NCBI GenBank assembly: GCA_965277595.1
Contig: CBDIDH010000001.1
Location: 372,001-436,000, forward strand
Origin: CBDIDH01 sp965277595
GTDB lineage: Bacteria > Planctomycetota > Planctomycetia > Isosphaerales > Isosphaeraceae
Direction of reading: 5' to 3'
Length of the DNA: 64,000 nt
Below the pieces are notes generated by a model. The model ran no database searches and was not told where the DNA came from. It worked only from the letters and a program-made list of their open reading frames with translations. Of the stretch, positions 8,283 to 17,610 are shown piece after piece (the first letter of the stretch is position 1; every line of letters starts with the position of its first letter). The translations under genes and the position numbers were made by a program.

Positions 8283-11171
8283 ATGAGCAGTCAGAACGAT
8301 CGCCCCCTGTTGGGCAGACTCTTCCGGTCACGTCGAGTCGTCGCGACCAAGTCAAGACGCGGGCTCCGCCCCACCCTTGACCTTCTGGAAGACCGCCTGG
8401 TGATGACCAATTCGCCGATCGCGGTGACCAGCCTGGCCGACACCCTGAGCCCCGGAACGCTTCGATCCGCGATTCAGCAGGCGAACAGCCAGGCGGGCGG
8501 CAACGAGATCGACCTGACCGTCTCGGGAACGTATTCGCTGACAAACGGGGCGCTGGCGATCCAGTCAACCGGCGACAACCTGGTCATCAAGAATACCAGT
8601 GGCGCCGGGGTCGCGATTGACGGCGGCCAGACCGACCGCGTCTTCGACATCAATCCCGCGGCGACGACGACTGGCTTCGACGTCACCATTCAGGGCGTGA
8701 CGATCCAGAACGGGAACGCCAAATCGTCTGATCCGGTCGCCGGCAGTGGTGGCGGCATCCGCGCCCAGGGGGCCGTGGCCATTTATCTTGACTCGGACAC
8801 CCTTTTGAGCAACCAGGCCGGGGCCAACGGCGGAGGCATCGCCCTCGTCAACGTGGTCAACGGCGCCCTGGTGATCACCAACACGCAGATCCTCACCAAC
8901 GTCGCCACGCTCGACGGCGGTGGCGTCTACACCGGAACGCCCGGCTCGGGAAGTTCGGCGCCCGGCGCCAGCACCACGCTGACCAACGTGCTCGTTCAGA
9001 ACAACTCCGCGCGCAGCGGCGGCGGCGTTGAAGACCCCGGTTCGAGCCTTCTCGAAGTTCAGTACGCCACCTTTGACGGCAACCGCGCGCTCGGCAACGG
9101 CTCGGGCGGCAACGGCGGCGCCGTGGACATGACCAACCCGACGAACACCGCCAACGGCATCCTCGCCGAGTTCCGCAACACCCTCTTCACCAACAACTCG
9201 GCCTTCAGCGGGTCAAGCCCGGTCATCGCCAACACCGGCAACGGCGGCGCCCTGAACCACGCGACCGGCTACGTCAACATCTTTGACTCCGAGTTTGAAA
9301 ACGACAAGGCCGCCGGAGGCGGTGGCGCCATCCTCTCCTCGGGTCGAGGCATCGCGATCAGCCGTGTCACGTTCACCGGGAACCAGTCGGGCGCGGCACT
9401 CGGCGCGAACAGTCCGAACTCGGTCCCCGGCTCGGGTGGAGCGCTCTACTTCGCCGGCACGCTGGTCAATACCAACGGCAACGGCTCGTCGATCTTCAAC
9501 AGCACGTTCACCCAGAACACCGCCACCGGCAACGGCGGCGCGATCATCGACGCCGGCCCCGGCGACCTGACCCTCGTCAACGACACGATCAACGCCAACA
9601 CGTCGACCCAGGCCGGCGGCGGCGTCGCCCTGCTGGGAACGTCCGGCTCTGGCCCCCTCTCCGTCCTTGATACGATCCTCTACGGCAACACGGCCGGTTC
9701 GACCGGACCAGACGTCGCCACGCTCAATGGCTCGTCGGTCACCGACCTGAAGGGCAACCTCGTCGGCACTCTGAACAACGGCAACACCGGGTTCAACTCG
9801 TCAACCCTCACGGCCAACCCGATCCTTGGCCCGCTCACCGATAACGGCGGCGGCCTCGCCGGGGTGAACCCGCCGCTCAACAACAACAATTATCGCCAGG
9901 CCATTCTCACCGAGGCCCTTTCTAACAAGAGCCCCGCCATCGGCACTGGCATCGCGCTGGCGACTCCCTACATGAATAGCCAGGACGGCCGGGCCTTCAA
10001 CCGCCCGTCAGGAGGCAACACCAATCCGTCGATTGGCGCCTATGAGCCCCAGTTCACCGTCGCCCCATCGGTTCCCTTCGTCATCGGCACCGACAGCCAG
10101 GTGTACTACCAGAGCTTCGACCCCGCCACCGAACGGCCGACCGGCACCTTCATCGCCACCGGCCTGACCAACGTCTCGTACGTCTCGGCGACCCGGTTCG
10201 GTCCCGCCTCGCTCAGCTTTGAGGTCTTCGCGATCTCCGGCAACTCGGTCATCGCCAAAACGATCAATTCGCGAGGCGTCATCAGCTCGACGATCAACGT
10301 CTCCTTCCCCGTGGCCATCGCCTCGATTTCCGCGGGGACCGACGCCAACGGCAACCCGCTCCTCTTCGCCATCGGAACCAACCAGACGCTTTACGAGGAG
10401 CAGTTCAACGCCGCGGGGCAGCCGACCGGCTCGCCCACGACCGGCCCGGCCGCGTATGGAGCCTTCAAGCTCGTTTATCTGACCCATGACGCCAGCGGCA
10501 ACCCCTTGATGTTCTGCGCCGGAACCGACGGCCAGGCGTATGGCCTCCTCCTCGGCCCCGACGGCACTCCCAAGGGCAGCACCAACGGCAGTACCGTTCC
10601 GCTCGAAAAACTCTCGTTCGGGCCGGTCAATCAGGTGCTCGTTTCTCATCTGACGAACAACACGCCGGTCCTCTTCGTCGTGGGAACAGACAGCTACATT
10701 TACGAATACCTGCTGAACCCCGACGGCAGCACCAGCGGGGTTCGCGGCTATACCCCGGCCGTCAGCAACGGTCACGCGATCGGCCCGGTCAAGTCGCTCT
10801 CGGCGACCTCGACGACCGACGTCAACAACGCTCCGGTCATCTTCGCCGTCGGTACCGACTCGAACGTTTACCGCCTGAACCTCAACGGGTCGACCGGCCA
10901 GCCCTCGGGCTCGCTCGTCCAGACCGGCACGGCCCTCGGCGGCACCGCGGCGATCTACGCCGGTGAAGGACTCGCCGCGGTCACCTCGACCTCCCAGAAC
11001 GCGCCGCTGGTCTTCGCTCTCTCCCTGGCGCCCGACAGTCAGCTTTACACCCAGCAGTTCGACGTCACGGGGACGACCTCTAGCGGCGGCTTCACGATCC
11101 TCGGCAACGGCGGCAAGGTCAAGCAGAGCACCAGCGGCACGGTTCCTCCCGGCACCGTCTCGCTCGCCTGA
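8283..11171 (+). CDS. Large surface protein: LEDR tag, right-handed beta-helix, seven-unit propeller-like C-terminus
   Basis: A 962-residue protein. The ATG at 8283 is chosen because it places the planctomycete N-terminal tag (basic stretch then LDLLEDRLV, about 30-40) at the start. Next comes a CSLREAI-like motif (TPGTLRSAIQQAN, written SPGTLRSAIQQAN here), typical at the head of polymorphic outer-membrane/beta-helix repeats. The repeats follow to about residue 600 and are rich in NGGGI/NGGAI turns. From about 600 to the end are seven units with the core (I/V)GTDxxVYxxxxxxxG, suggesting a seven-bladed propeller. The same module ends the protein at 35782-39033. It is probably exported and bound to the cell surface; a role in adhesion is inference. 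Confidence 0.8.
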   Translation: MSSQNDRPLLGRLFRSRRVVATKSRRGLRPTLDLLEDRLVMTNSPIAVTSLADTLSPGTLRSAIQQANSQAGGNEIDLTVSGTYSLTNGALAIQSTGDNLVIKNTSGAGVAIDGGQTDRVFDINPAATTTGFDVTIQGVTIQNGNAKSSDPVAGSGGGIRAQGAVAIYLDSDTLLSNQAGANGGGIALVNVVNGALVITNTQILTNVATLDGGGVYTGTPGSGSSAPGASTTLTNVLVQNNSARSGGGVEDPGSSLLEVQYATFDGNRALGNGSGGNGGAVDMTNPTNTANGILAEFRNTLFTNNSAFSGSSPVIANTGNGGALNHATGYVNIFDSEFENDKAAGGGGAILSSGRGIAISRVTFTGNQSGAALGANSPNSVPGSGGALYFAGTLVNTNGNGSSIFNSTFTQNTATGNGGAIIDAGPGDLTLVNDTINANTSTQAGGGVALLGTSGSGPLSVLDTILYGNTAGSTGPDVATLNGSSVTDLKGNLVGTLNNGNTGFNSSTLTANPILGPLTDNGGGLAGVNPPLNNNNYRQAILTEALSNKSPAIGTGIALATPYMNSQDGRAFNRPSGGNTNPSIGAYEPQFTVAPSVPFVIGTDSQVYYQSFDPATERPTGTFIATGLTNVSYVSATRFGPASLSFEVFAISGNSVIAKTINSRGVISSTINVSFPVAIASISAGTDANGNPLLFAIGTNQTLYEEQFNAAGQPTGSPTTGPAAYGAFKLVYLTHDASGNPLMFCAGTDGQAYGLLLGPDGTPKGSTNGSTVPLEKLSFGPVNQVLVSHLTNNTPVLFVVGTDSYIYEYLLNPDGSTSGVRGYTPAVSNGHAIGPVKSLSATSTTDVNNAPVIFAVGTDSNVYRLNLNGSTGQPSGSLVQTGTALGGTAAIYAGEGLAAVTSTSQNAPLVFALSLAPDSQLYTQQFDVTGTTSSGGFTILGNGGKVKQSTSGTVPPGTVSLA

Positions 11172-11213
11172 GCCTCGCGACACGCGTTTGCGATCATGAT
11201 CACGACAAAAATT

Positions 11214-11260
11214 CCCGCACCCGGTGGCGCTCTTCGCGGCCGGATGCGGGAGTTTTTTTT
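11214..11260 (+). terminator. Rho-independent terminator of the beta-helix protein
   Basis: An 11-bp stem (CCCGCACCCGG with CCGGATGCGGG, one mismatch) is followed by a T8 run, 43 bases after the stop codon at 11171. Confidence 0.8.
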
Positions 11261-11303
11261 GGAGCTGAACCTGGAATTCAGGCCATGATCATTCGAGAGA
11301 ATA

Positions 11304-11345
11304 ACCGATGACCAAGGACCGATGACCAAGGACCGATGACCAAGG
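11304..11345. repeat. Heptad array: three copies of a 14-mer (six heptads, 42 nt)
   Basis: Three perfect copies of ACCGATG+ACCAAGG. The last ACCGATGACC (11332-11341) pairs perfectly with GGTCATCGGT at 11382-11391, which is followed by a T-rich run to 11401. The array therefore also supplies one arm of a terminator-like hairpin. Confidence 0.9.
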
Positions 11346-11401
11346 AAATTTCAAGGATCATTTGTCTTGAACATTTGAATCGGTCATCGGTTCTTTTTTT
11401 T
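11332..11401 (+). terminator. Second terminator-like hairpin built from heptad sequence
   Basis: A perfect 10-bp stem (ACCGATGACC / GGTCATCGGT) with a 40-nt loop and a T-run after the 3' arm. It lies between the convergent ends of the beta-helix gene and the glycosyltransferase gene ending at 11415. Confidence 0.5.
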
Positions 11402-11414
11402 GGAAGTCAAGAAA

Positions 11415-13067
11415 TCATTCCCGTCTCGTCGCCGAAGAGACGGAGGCCCAGCCCGCCGGCGCCTCGGGACCATCGGCGATCAGGCCAAGGGCTTCACGCA
11501 GGGCGGCGGCGGCCGACTCTCGGCTCGCGTAGGAGTCAACCCGGGCTCGCGCGGCCCGAGACATCGCCGCGTAACGCTCGGGGTCGTTCTCGGCGACATC
11601 GGCGCTGGCGAGGTAGGCGTCGCGGAGGTCCGACCAGACGGGCCGGTAGCGAAGGGTCGTGAGCCGCTGTTCGGGATCGTGCGGCCAGTAGGTCGGCTCG
11701 GGAAAGGACCTCGGAACGAAGCCGACGAGTTCGTCCATGTAGTCGCCCATCGCCGTGTGGTCGGGAGCGATCGCCGGCCGACCCCCCGCCAGGGCGCGGA
11801 GCAAGGGAAGACACGCCCCCTCGGCATGACTGGCGTTGACGTAACAGGTCGCGACCCGAAACAGGTCGTCCATCTGCGCCTCGCTGAGGTACTCGACGAT
11901 CACGACGAGCCGACACTCGTGCTCGATCCCCAGCCTTCGGTATTCATGCCGCAAGACGTTCGTCTCATAGCGCTCGACCCGCTTGTTGGTCACCAGCTTG
12001 ATGACCAGCGTGACATCCGGCCGATCCTTGAACGCCGAGAGAAACGCCGTGATCAGTTCAATGTGGTTCTTCCGGCGGTCGCCCAGGTTGAAGACCGTCA
12101 GATAGGTCAGGCCCTCGCCGCCGAGCGTCAGTTCGCCCGAGGGGAGGGGGGGGTCGGGAGCGACCGTCGGCTCGCGGCCGACGAGAGCCAGGGCCGACGT
12201 CTTGACCCGGGTGATCCGGTGTACCGCTTCCTCGCTGAGCCAACGGCGGACGTGTGCTCGATAGCCGTGTCGCGCCACGACGAAAGCCAGCTTCGCGGGG
12301 GACATCTTGCTTGCCTTGGCGACCCGCCGCTTGAGCCGGACGAGCTTGCCGACGGTCTCTTCCGCCATGTACGGCCTGACTCTTCGGAAGCCCCCCCGCG
12401 CCGCCCGCCAGGCCCGCTCCTTAACCGACCGTGCTGGCTGCTCAGGCTCGGGATCGATTGACGGAGCCGTGCCCGCCGGAGCCTCGGCGGGAATCGGGCC
12501 GAGGACTTCGTGGCGACAGGTCAACGTCCACGAGTGCGCAGGGTCCCAGTCGGGTAAATGAAAGGCTTCGGGAACGACCGGAATGGGCACAACGGCCACG
12601 GGAGCCTCGATCCCGCCCCGGCGGAAGGCATCGGCGGTGAACTCGCAGGCGGCCAGCACCAGCGCCGCGGGGCGGCTCGTCCTGATCCAGTTTTGCCGGG
12701 TGTCATAGCCGAAGTCGCGGCCGGGGAGGTCGGGAAACTCCCAGAAGGGAAAGACCAGGTTTGGCAAGGCGGGGCTCAGATAAACATCCTGAAGCGGGTT
12801 GATCGCCAGATGGATCGGGCGATATCCCTGAGCCTCGGCCTTTTTCGCGGCAAACGCCAGGCGGCTTTCCGGGTGGTCGATCAGTTTCCAGGTTCCGAAC
12901 GACTCCAGCACCGGCGCCAGCGCCTCGACCACGAAATAATACGAGTATGCCGACGATCCCATATGATCGCGGATGCTCCGGGCGCACGGGGTCGTGCTCA
13001 CCAGGAACGCCAGCGGCCGGTCGTCTTGGGCCGCGGCCCGTGGGTCTCGGTGTCCGGGTCCGATCAT
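11415..13067 (-). CDS. Glycosyltransferase (GT4-like)
   Basis: A 550-residue protein. The start at 13067 (GAGG-containing leader) is preferred. The longer frame to 13244 reads through a heptad array and gives an artefactual N-terminus. The C-terminal half carries the GT-B nucleotide-sugar domain: NLGDRRKNHIELITAF (about 330-345), then VVIVEYLSEAQMDDLF and the E-containing acceptor/donor loop SHAEGACLPLLRALAGGRPAI. The N-terminal half has a Rossmann-like start (LAFLVSTTP). A basic, helical insertion of about 90 residues (VKERAWRAARGGFRRVRPYM onward) separates the two lobes. It is the last gene of the minus-strand GT cluster and probably adds a sugar to a surface polysaccharide. Confidence 0.8.
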   Translation of the reverse strand: MIGPGHRDPRAAAQDDRPLAFLVSTTPCARSIRDHMGSSAYSYYFVVEALAPVLESFGTWKLIDHPESRLAFAAKKAEAQGYRPIHLAINPLQDVYLSPALPNLVFPFWEFPDLPGRDFGYDTRQNWIRTSRPAALVLAACEFTADAFRRGGIEAPVAVVPIPVVPEAFHLPDWDPAHSWTLTCRHEVLGPIPAEAPAGTAPSIDPEPEQPARSVKERAWRAARGGFRRVRPYMAEETVGKLVRLKRRVAKASKMSPAKLAFVVARHGYRAHVRRWLSEEAVHRITRVKTSALALVGREPTVAPDPPLPSGELTLGGEGLTYLTVFNLGDRRKNHIELITAFLSAFKDRPDVTLVIKLVTNKRVERYETNVLRHEYRRLGIEHECRLVVIVEYLSEAQMDDLFRVATCYVNASHAEGACLPLLRALAGGRPAIAPDHTAMGDYMDELVGFVPRSFPEPTYWPHDPEQRLTTLRYRPVWSDLRDAYLASADVAENDPERYAAMSRAARARVDSYASRESAAAALREALGLIADGPEAPAGWASVSSATRRE

Positions 13068-13208
13068 GTTCGGCTCGCCTCGCCTCGGTCGTCCAGGGCC
13101 GCGTTCCGCCAGCCCTTTCGTTCCAGTTTCGTCCGCAAACTTAGCCCCGCCGGGCCAATCGGTCAATCGCAACCACGCACCGCTTGAGAGGGTTAAATTC
13201 CAGAAGGC

Positions 13209-13347
13209 CCAATGGCCGATGACCAATGGCCAACATGAAAACAAAGGAGCAGTCCTTAAACTCTCAGTTCCTGGTCATTGGTCATCATTTCTTGGCCATT
13301 GGTCATCGGTCATTGGCCATTGGTCATCGGTCATTGGCCATTGGCCA
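13209..13347. repeat. Inverted pair of heptad arrays forming a 23-bp stem
   Basis: The left arm at 13209-13231 (CCAATGG, CCGATGA, CCAATGG) is the reverse complement of part of the right array. The right array at 13292-13347 is eight consecutive heptads of the type TTGGCCA, TTGGTCA, TCGGTCA. Bases 13209-13231 pair with 13294-13316 with a single G-T position. The loop is 62 nt. It lies in the 280-base gap between two genes of the GT operon. Confidence 0.85.
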
Positions 13348-13728
13348 TCATTCCTCCATCATCACAACCCCTCCCGCGATCGCGTCGCGGAGCAGGCGTT
13401 CCAGGTCCTCAACCTGAGATTGAAGCCGGAACTGTTCGGCGATGACGGAGTCAAGAACCTGCGTCACCTCATCGGCCCAGGGGGTCGGCGGCTGATACGC
13501 CGCGAGCGCCTCGTGGATCGCGCTCAGGGCCGATTCGCGCGTCATCGCGCGAGTCTCCTCGGCCGCGAGCGATTGTCGGATCGCATTCAGCGCCGATTCA
13601 TCGACCATCCACCGGGTTTCCTTGATTGCCCGGACCGACGCCTGAAACGCCAGTTCCTCGATTCGATGCTGAACGCGGGCGTTGATCGCGTGAAGACGTC
13701 GGCGAATTGCCTCTTTGAGCCGCCTCAT
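13348..13728 (-). CDS. Small coiled-coil protein in the GT operon
   Basis: A 126-residue, highly charged, almost entirely helical protein (RRLKEAIRRRLHAINARVQH at the N-terminus, then SVIAEQFRLQSQVEDLERLL near the C-terminus with heptad hydrophobics). Two internal similar segments (ESALNAIRQSLAAEETRAM and ESALSAIHEALAAY) suggest a short duplication. It starts 3 nt after the stop of the GT4-GT4 gene, with GAGGAG inside that gene's last codons. Similar small helical proteins accompany polysaccharide glycosyltransferases. The function is unknown; a scaffold for the GTs is a guess. Confidence 0.7.
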   Translation of the reverse strand: MRRLKEAIRRRLHAINARVQHRIEELAFQASVRAIKETRWMVDESALNAIRQSLAAEETRAMTRESALSAIHEALAAYQPPTPWADEVTQVLDSVIAEQFRLQSQVEDLERLLRDAIAGGVVMMEE

Positions 13729-13731
13729 CGT

Positions 13732-16233
13732 TCAGATCGCTCCTCGGGCGCGTAACGCCCCGTTCAGGTGACTCGCGGCATCCTCATGAACGCGCTGGCT
13801 CCAGTCGATGACCCGGGCGTAACCCTCGGCAACGCGCGGCCATGCGTGATGGGTGCAAACGTGATCAAATCCCGCGCGTCCCAGCGTCTCGCGTGCCTCG
13901 CGGTTTCGGGCGAGGTCCAGCAAGGCGGAGGTCAGAGCCTTGATTCCCTGATCGTCGCCTTCCCAGCGGACCTTGCGAACCACGCTCTCGGGAAACTCGG
14001 AGAAGGAGCCGATATCGGTCACGATCGCCGGAACGCTCGATCGCAAGAGGTCCAGCAAGGCCGCGGAGGTCTCGCCGTGCGTCGGCGGTCGTCGCAAGGC
14101 GACCCCGAGATCAGTCGCGGCCAATAGCGCCAGATATTCGGCGTCGCCGGGTCGACCGAGGAACCGGACCCGATCGCCCACTCCCAGCGTCTCGGCCCGC
14201 GCTCGCGTCAAACCGTCATCGGCTTCCTGACCGACAACGAGCAAGACGGCTTCCGGCACCTCTCGGGCCAGGGCCGCGAAGGCGTCCATCGTCTCGGCGT
14301 TGAGCTTCGAAGGATCGACGATCCCGAAGGCGCCGACGATCAGCGCCTCGGCTCGCAGGCCAAGTCGGGCTCGCGTCAGGTCGCGGTTCGGCCGGTTCAC
14401 CTCAAGAGGATTGGCCCCGAGCGGCACGACGAAGGACTTACCCGACGCGTACGGCCCGAGCCTTCTAAACGCCTCGCGCGAGTGGACAATCACCGCCGAG
14501 GCCAGGCCGACAACCACCCGGTTCATGTCCAGGCCAAGGTTGACGATCTGCCTGGCCATCGCGGCGGGCGTCTCGTCCCAGCGGTCGAGCAGCGGTTCCC
14601 AGTCGGCGATCCGGTCGGAATGGTTAGCTTTCAGGACACGTCGAAAGGCGTCGCGCCCGCCGCCTCGAAGGACAGCCCGTTCATATTGAAAGAAGACGAG
14701 CGAGGCGTCGTGCAAGACCACAATTCCCGGTCTTTTGAGCAAGGCGTCATAAACAAACAGATGCGCAGGCGAATTTCCCATCTGGTAGACGATCGCCGAA
14801 TAGGGCCGAGCCCGGTCGACCCGTTCAAAGAGCCTGTGATCAAAGCAGCCGACGCCCCCCTCGCGGAACCGCGCGAAGGGCGCCGCGCCGTCGTCGTGAA
14901 AGAGGTCGACCGCGTATTGACGTCCGAGCGCCTCGACGAGTGCCCCGGCATACGTCGCCACGCCCGACGGGTTTGGCGGCAGCGGCGAAAACAGAGCCAG
15001 CCTCGGTCTCGATTTTGACTCTTTTTTGCGAAACGAACCCACCCGAAGCTCGATCCGAGGCGCGGATTCGAGCGCCTCAAGCGTCTTCGCGGCGACGCTT
15101 TTCCAGGTGAACGGCCGGGCGCGGTCGGCCCCCTGGGCGCGAAGCCGACGCGCGAGCGGTTCGTCGGTCAGCACCGACGCAAGGCCCGAGGCGATCGACG
15201 CCGGATCAGCCGCGTTGACCATCAAGGCAGCGTCTCCGGCCACCTCGGGAAGCGACGAGTGATCTCCGCAAACGACCGGAGCGCCGCAACGCATCGCCTC
15301 AAGAACGGGGAGGCCGAACCCTTCATACAAGGACGGAAAGGCAAAGGCCGCGCAACGGCGATAAAGCGTCTGCAAGGTCGGGTCGTCGATTCGTCCCGTG
15401 AACATTAGCGCCTCGGCGACGCCGCGTGACTTGGCACGTCGAACGAACTCGGCGGCCGAATCGTCGTCGGCGGTCATCCCCGCGGCGACGACAAGCCGGT
15501 GCCTTGTCCGAACCGCGTCCGGCAAGAGGGCAAAGGCGTCAATCAGGCCGCTCAGATTCTTTCGGGCGTCGGCCGCGGCTACCGAGAAGATAAACGGTTC
15601 CACAAGCCCGAACCGGTCGAGACGCGTTCGATCGCCCTCGCCGATCGGCTCAAACGGGTGCGCCAGGTCATCGCCGCCGGTGCCGACGGTCACCACCTTG
15701 CCCCCCGGCAGGTTCAGCCGGCTCATCAAATCAGCGCGCGTCGCGTCCGAGATCGCCAGAAGGCGGTCATACGTCCGCAGCCGCTCCAGGCCCCAAAGGT
15801 ATCGCCGCGCGAAGAGAGTACCCGGCCAGCGTCGCAGATAATCCTCGGGAAAGATCAGTGGAATCAGGTCGTAAACGATCGCGGCGAGTGTCGGGATTCC
15901 CGCCCCTCGGGGTGGCCGGGCAGGGATGTCGTTGCCGGGGTTCAATTCCAGCGGGTTTGTCAGCAGCAGGGCATCCAGTCCGTCGGGGTTCTCGCGGACG
16001 AGCCGGCCGAGGGTGTACCGCAGGTGCGGGTCGGGCTTGAGGTTGCGGAGCGTCGCGTTCGGGCCTCGGGGAATCATGTCGGTCGGCAGACCGCTGACGA
16101 CGTAGAAGACAAGATCGTGACCCGCTGCCTCGCCGAGCGCCCGAAGCGCCTCGGCGAGGTTCCGGCAATAGCGGCCGATTCCCCGATACCGCCCGGCCGA
16201 CTGCGTCCCGATCATCTCGACGCCGATTCTCAC
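13732..16233 (-). CDS. Tandem glycosyltransferase: two GT4-type modules in one chain
   Basis: An 833-residue protein. The start is a GTG at 16233 that overlaps the upstream stop as GTGA, with GGGG about 7 nt before it. The ATG farther upstream would lie inside the preceding gene. Module 1 (about 1-390) has the GT4 features RYRGIGRYCRNLAEAL near the N-terminus and PSLYEGFGLPVLEAMRCGAP, which contains the E(x7)E motif. A Lys/Arg-rich linker (FRKKESKSRPR, near 405) leads to module 2 (about 415-833). Module 2 begins with PLPPNPSGVATYAGALVEAL and retains VGAFGIVDPSKLN and the donor-site region THGETSAALLDLLRSSVP. Two linked sugar additions by one polypeptide are likely (inference). Confidence 0.85.
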   Translation of the reverse strand: MRIGVEMIGTQSAGRYRGIGRYCRNLAEALRALGEAAGHDLVFYVVSGLPTDMIPRGPNATLRNLKPDPHLRYTLGRLVRENPDGLDALLLTNPLELNPGNDIPARPPRGAGIPTLAAIVYDLIPLIFPEDYLRRWPGTLFARRYLWGLERLRTYDRLLAISDATRADLMSRLNLPGGKVVTVGTGGDDLAHPFEPIGEGDRTRLDRFGLVEPFIFSVAAADARKNLSGLIDAFALLPDAVRTRHRLVVAAGMTADDDSAAEFVRRAKSRGVAEALMFTGRIDDPTLQTLYRRCAAFAFPSLYEGFGLPVLEAMRCGAPVVCGDHSSLPEVAGDAALMVNAADPASIASGLASVLTDEPLARRLRAQGADRARPFTWKSVAAKTLEALESAPRIELRVGSFRKKESKSRPRLALFSPLPPNPSGVATYAGALVEALGRQYAVDLFHDDGAAPFARFREGGVGCFDHRLFERVDRARPYSAIVYQMGNSPAHLFVYDALLKRPGIVVLHDASLVFFQYERAVLRGGGRDAFRRVLKANHSDRIADWEPLLDRWDETPAAMARQIVNLGLDMNRVVVGLASAVIVHSREAFRRLGPYASGKSFVVPLGANPLEVNRPNRDLTRARLGLRAEALIVGAFGIVDPSKLNAETMDAFAALAREVPEAVLLVVGQEADDGLTRARAETLGVGDRVRFLGRPGDAEYLALLAATDLGVALRRPPTHGETSAALLDLLRSSVPAIVTDIGSFSEFPESVVRKVRWEGDDQGIKALTSALLDLARNREARETLGRAGFDHVCTHHAWPRVAEGYARVIDWSQRVHEDAASHLNGALRARGAI

Positions 16234-17372
16234 GCCGCACCCCGAAACCGGACGTCGGACCCTGTTGATTCCTTTTCCTCCTGACACCCCGCCGCGGCGA
16301 GATTCAGGACCGATCGGGCGACCGAGTTCCAGTTGTAAAGGGCGTCGAGCGTCGCACGCGAGGCAATGGCCCCTGGTCCCGCCGTGACGAGGCTGCGCCA
16401 GGCGTCGTCCACGGTCGCCGGATCATACGGGTCGAAGAAATGGACGCCCGGGTGATCGAGTTCGCAAAGAGCGCTGTGGTAGCTGGAAAGGACGGGCGTT
16501 CCGTGCCGCAAGGCGTCAAGCACGGGGAAGCCGAAGCCCTCATAAAGCGACGGATAGGCCGACCAGCCCGCCGTCTGGTAGAGCCGGCAGAGCGCCTTGT
16601 CGGAGACGACGCCGAGGAAGCGGACCCGACGCCCTTTCATGGCCTGATATCGCTTCAACGACCGTCGCGAGGTCAGCCAGCCGAGCGGGCCGACCCACCA
16701 GAGTTCCGAGCCTTCGGGCAGGGCCTCGGTCTGGCGGAACCATTCGAGCAGGAAAAAGGCGTTCTTCCTCGGCTCGATCGTCGATACGACCAGGCCGACC
16801 TCGGGCCTTCGCGCGACAGGCGCCGGGTGAAGATGGCGGTCCACGCAAAGGCTTGGTCCCGAAGGAGCCACGACAACCTGATCGGCCGGGAAGTCGCAGA
16901 GCCAGAGCGCATCGGCCTTGGTTGACTGCGAGACCGCGACCGCCGCGTCGCTGGAAAGCAGGGTTTTGGCAAAGAATCCCGAGAAGATCCCTCGGGTTTT
17001 TTCGGCGTGCGTGTGCGGAACGACGAGCGTCGTGAAGTCGTGCAGAACGCTCACCTCGAACGGGAACCGCCGGGCCTCGTCGCGGAGGCATCCGAAGACG
17101 GCCATGCTGTCGGTCGGGATCGTGACTCCGGCCAGCGGCACCCGGCGCCCTCGCCAGACCCGCCGTCCCCAGCGCCCGAGGTCCTGGTCTTGCGACCAGT
17201 CGAGTCCGCTCGGCGCGAGCACCTCCTGATCCTGGGAAACAAACCGAACCGCCCCGGCCTTTTGCGCGGCGAGTGCCAGCGCCAGCCGCGCGGTATAACG
17301 CCCGATCCCGGTCAGATGCCGGTCGGACAGCGGGTTGACATCAACGAAGACCGTCCGCCCCGACCCTGTCAT
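16230..17372 (-). CDS. Glycosyltransferase family 4 protein, first gene of the GT operon
   Basis: A 380-residue protein. The start at 17372 has GGAAGGGGAG about 10 nt upstream, so the longer open frame upstream is rejected. It shows a GT-B fold: VFVDVNPLSDRHLTGIGRYT at the N-terminus (the acceptor loop typical of GT4), GLVVSTIEPRKNAFFLLEW in mid-protein and SLYEGFGFPVLDALRHGTP carrying the E(x7)D/E donor motif. The stop codon overlaps the start of the next GT gene (GTGA), so the two are co-translated. The mobile element at 17491-19384 lies about 120 bases upstream and may affect the operon's promoter. Confidence 0.85.
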   Translation of the reverse strand: MTGSGRTVFVDVNPLSDRHLTGIGRYTARLALALAAQKAGAVRFVSQDQEVLAPSGLDWSQDQDLGRWGRRVWRGRRVPLAGVTIPTDSMAVFGCLRDEARRFPFEVSVLHDFTTLVVPHTHAEKTRGIFSGFFAKTLLSSDAAVAVSQSTKADALWLCDFPADQVVVAPSGPSLCVDRHLHPAPVARRPEVGLVVSTIEPRKNAFFLLEWFRQTEALPEGSELWWVGPLGWLTSRRSLKRYQAMKGRRVRFLGVVSDKALCRLYQTAGWSAYPSLYEGFGFPVLDALRHGTPVLSSYHSALCELDHPGVHFFDPYDPATVDDAWRSLVTAGPGAIASRATLDALYNWNSVARSVLNLAAAGCQEEKESTGSDVRFRGAA

Positions 17373-17481
17373 CGTGCCGCGCTCCCCTTCCTTGAGTTGC
17401 GTCGCGTCGCGTCGCGTAGAGCATCCCTCCCGGCGCGCCCCTACCATAACAGAACGCCGAAACCCGGCAAGACGAGACGTC

Positions 17482-17490
17482 ATCAGCGGC
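17482..17490. repeat. Left target-site duplication
   Basis: ATCAGCGGC directly abuts the left inverted repeat at 17491. The identical 9 bases occur at 19385-19393, just outside the right end. Confidence 0.7.
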
Positions 17491-17546
17491 CAGGAGGATT
17501 GTAAAGTCTCTCTTTTCAATGACCGATGACCGATGCTGCACTTTCC
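17491..17546 (+). repeat. Left terminal inverted repeat arm
   Basis: Matches the reverse complement of 19303-19383 in three blocks: the outer 20 bases, a run of GACCGAT heptads (17521-17534), and CTGCACTTTCCG. Confidence 0.7.
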
Positions 17547-17610
17547 GCAATTTAATTAATTCGGACATCTCGCGAGGCATGCCGGCTGGTCCGCTATGTT
17601 GAGGAGCGGC

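Noticed and set aside
13067..13244. N-terminal extension of the last GT gene
   Set aside because: The extra residues come from translating a heptad array; the start at 13067 has an RBS and removes it.
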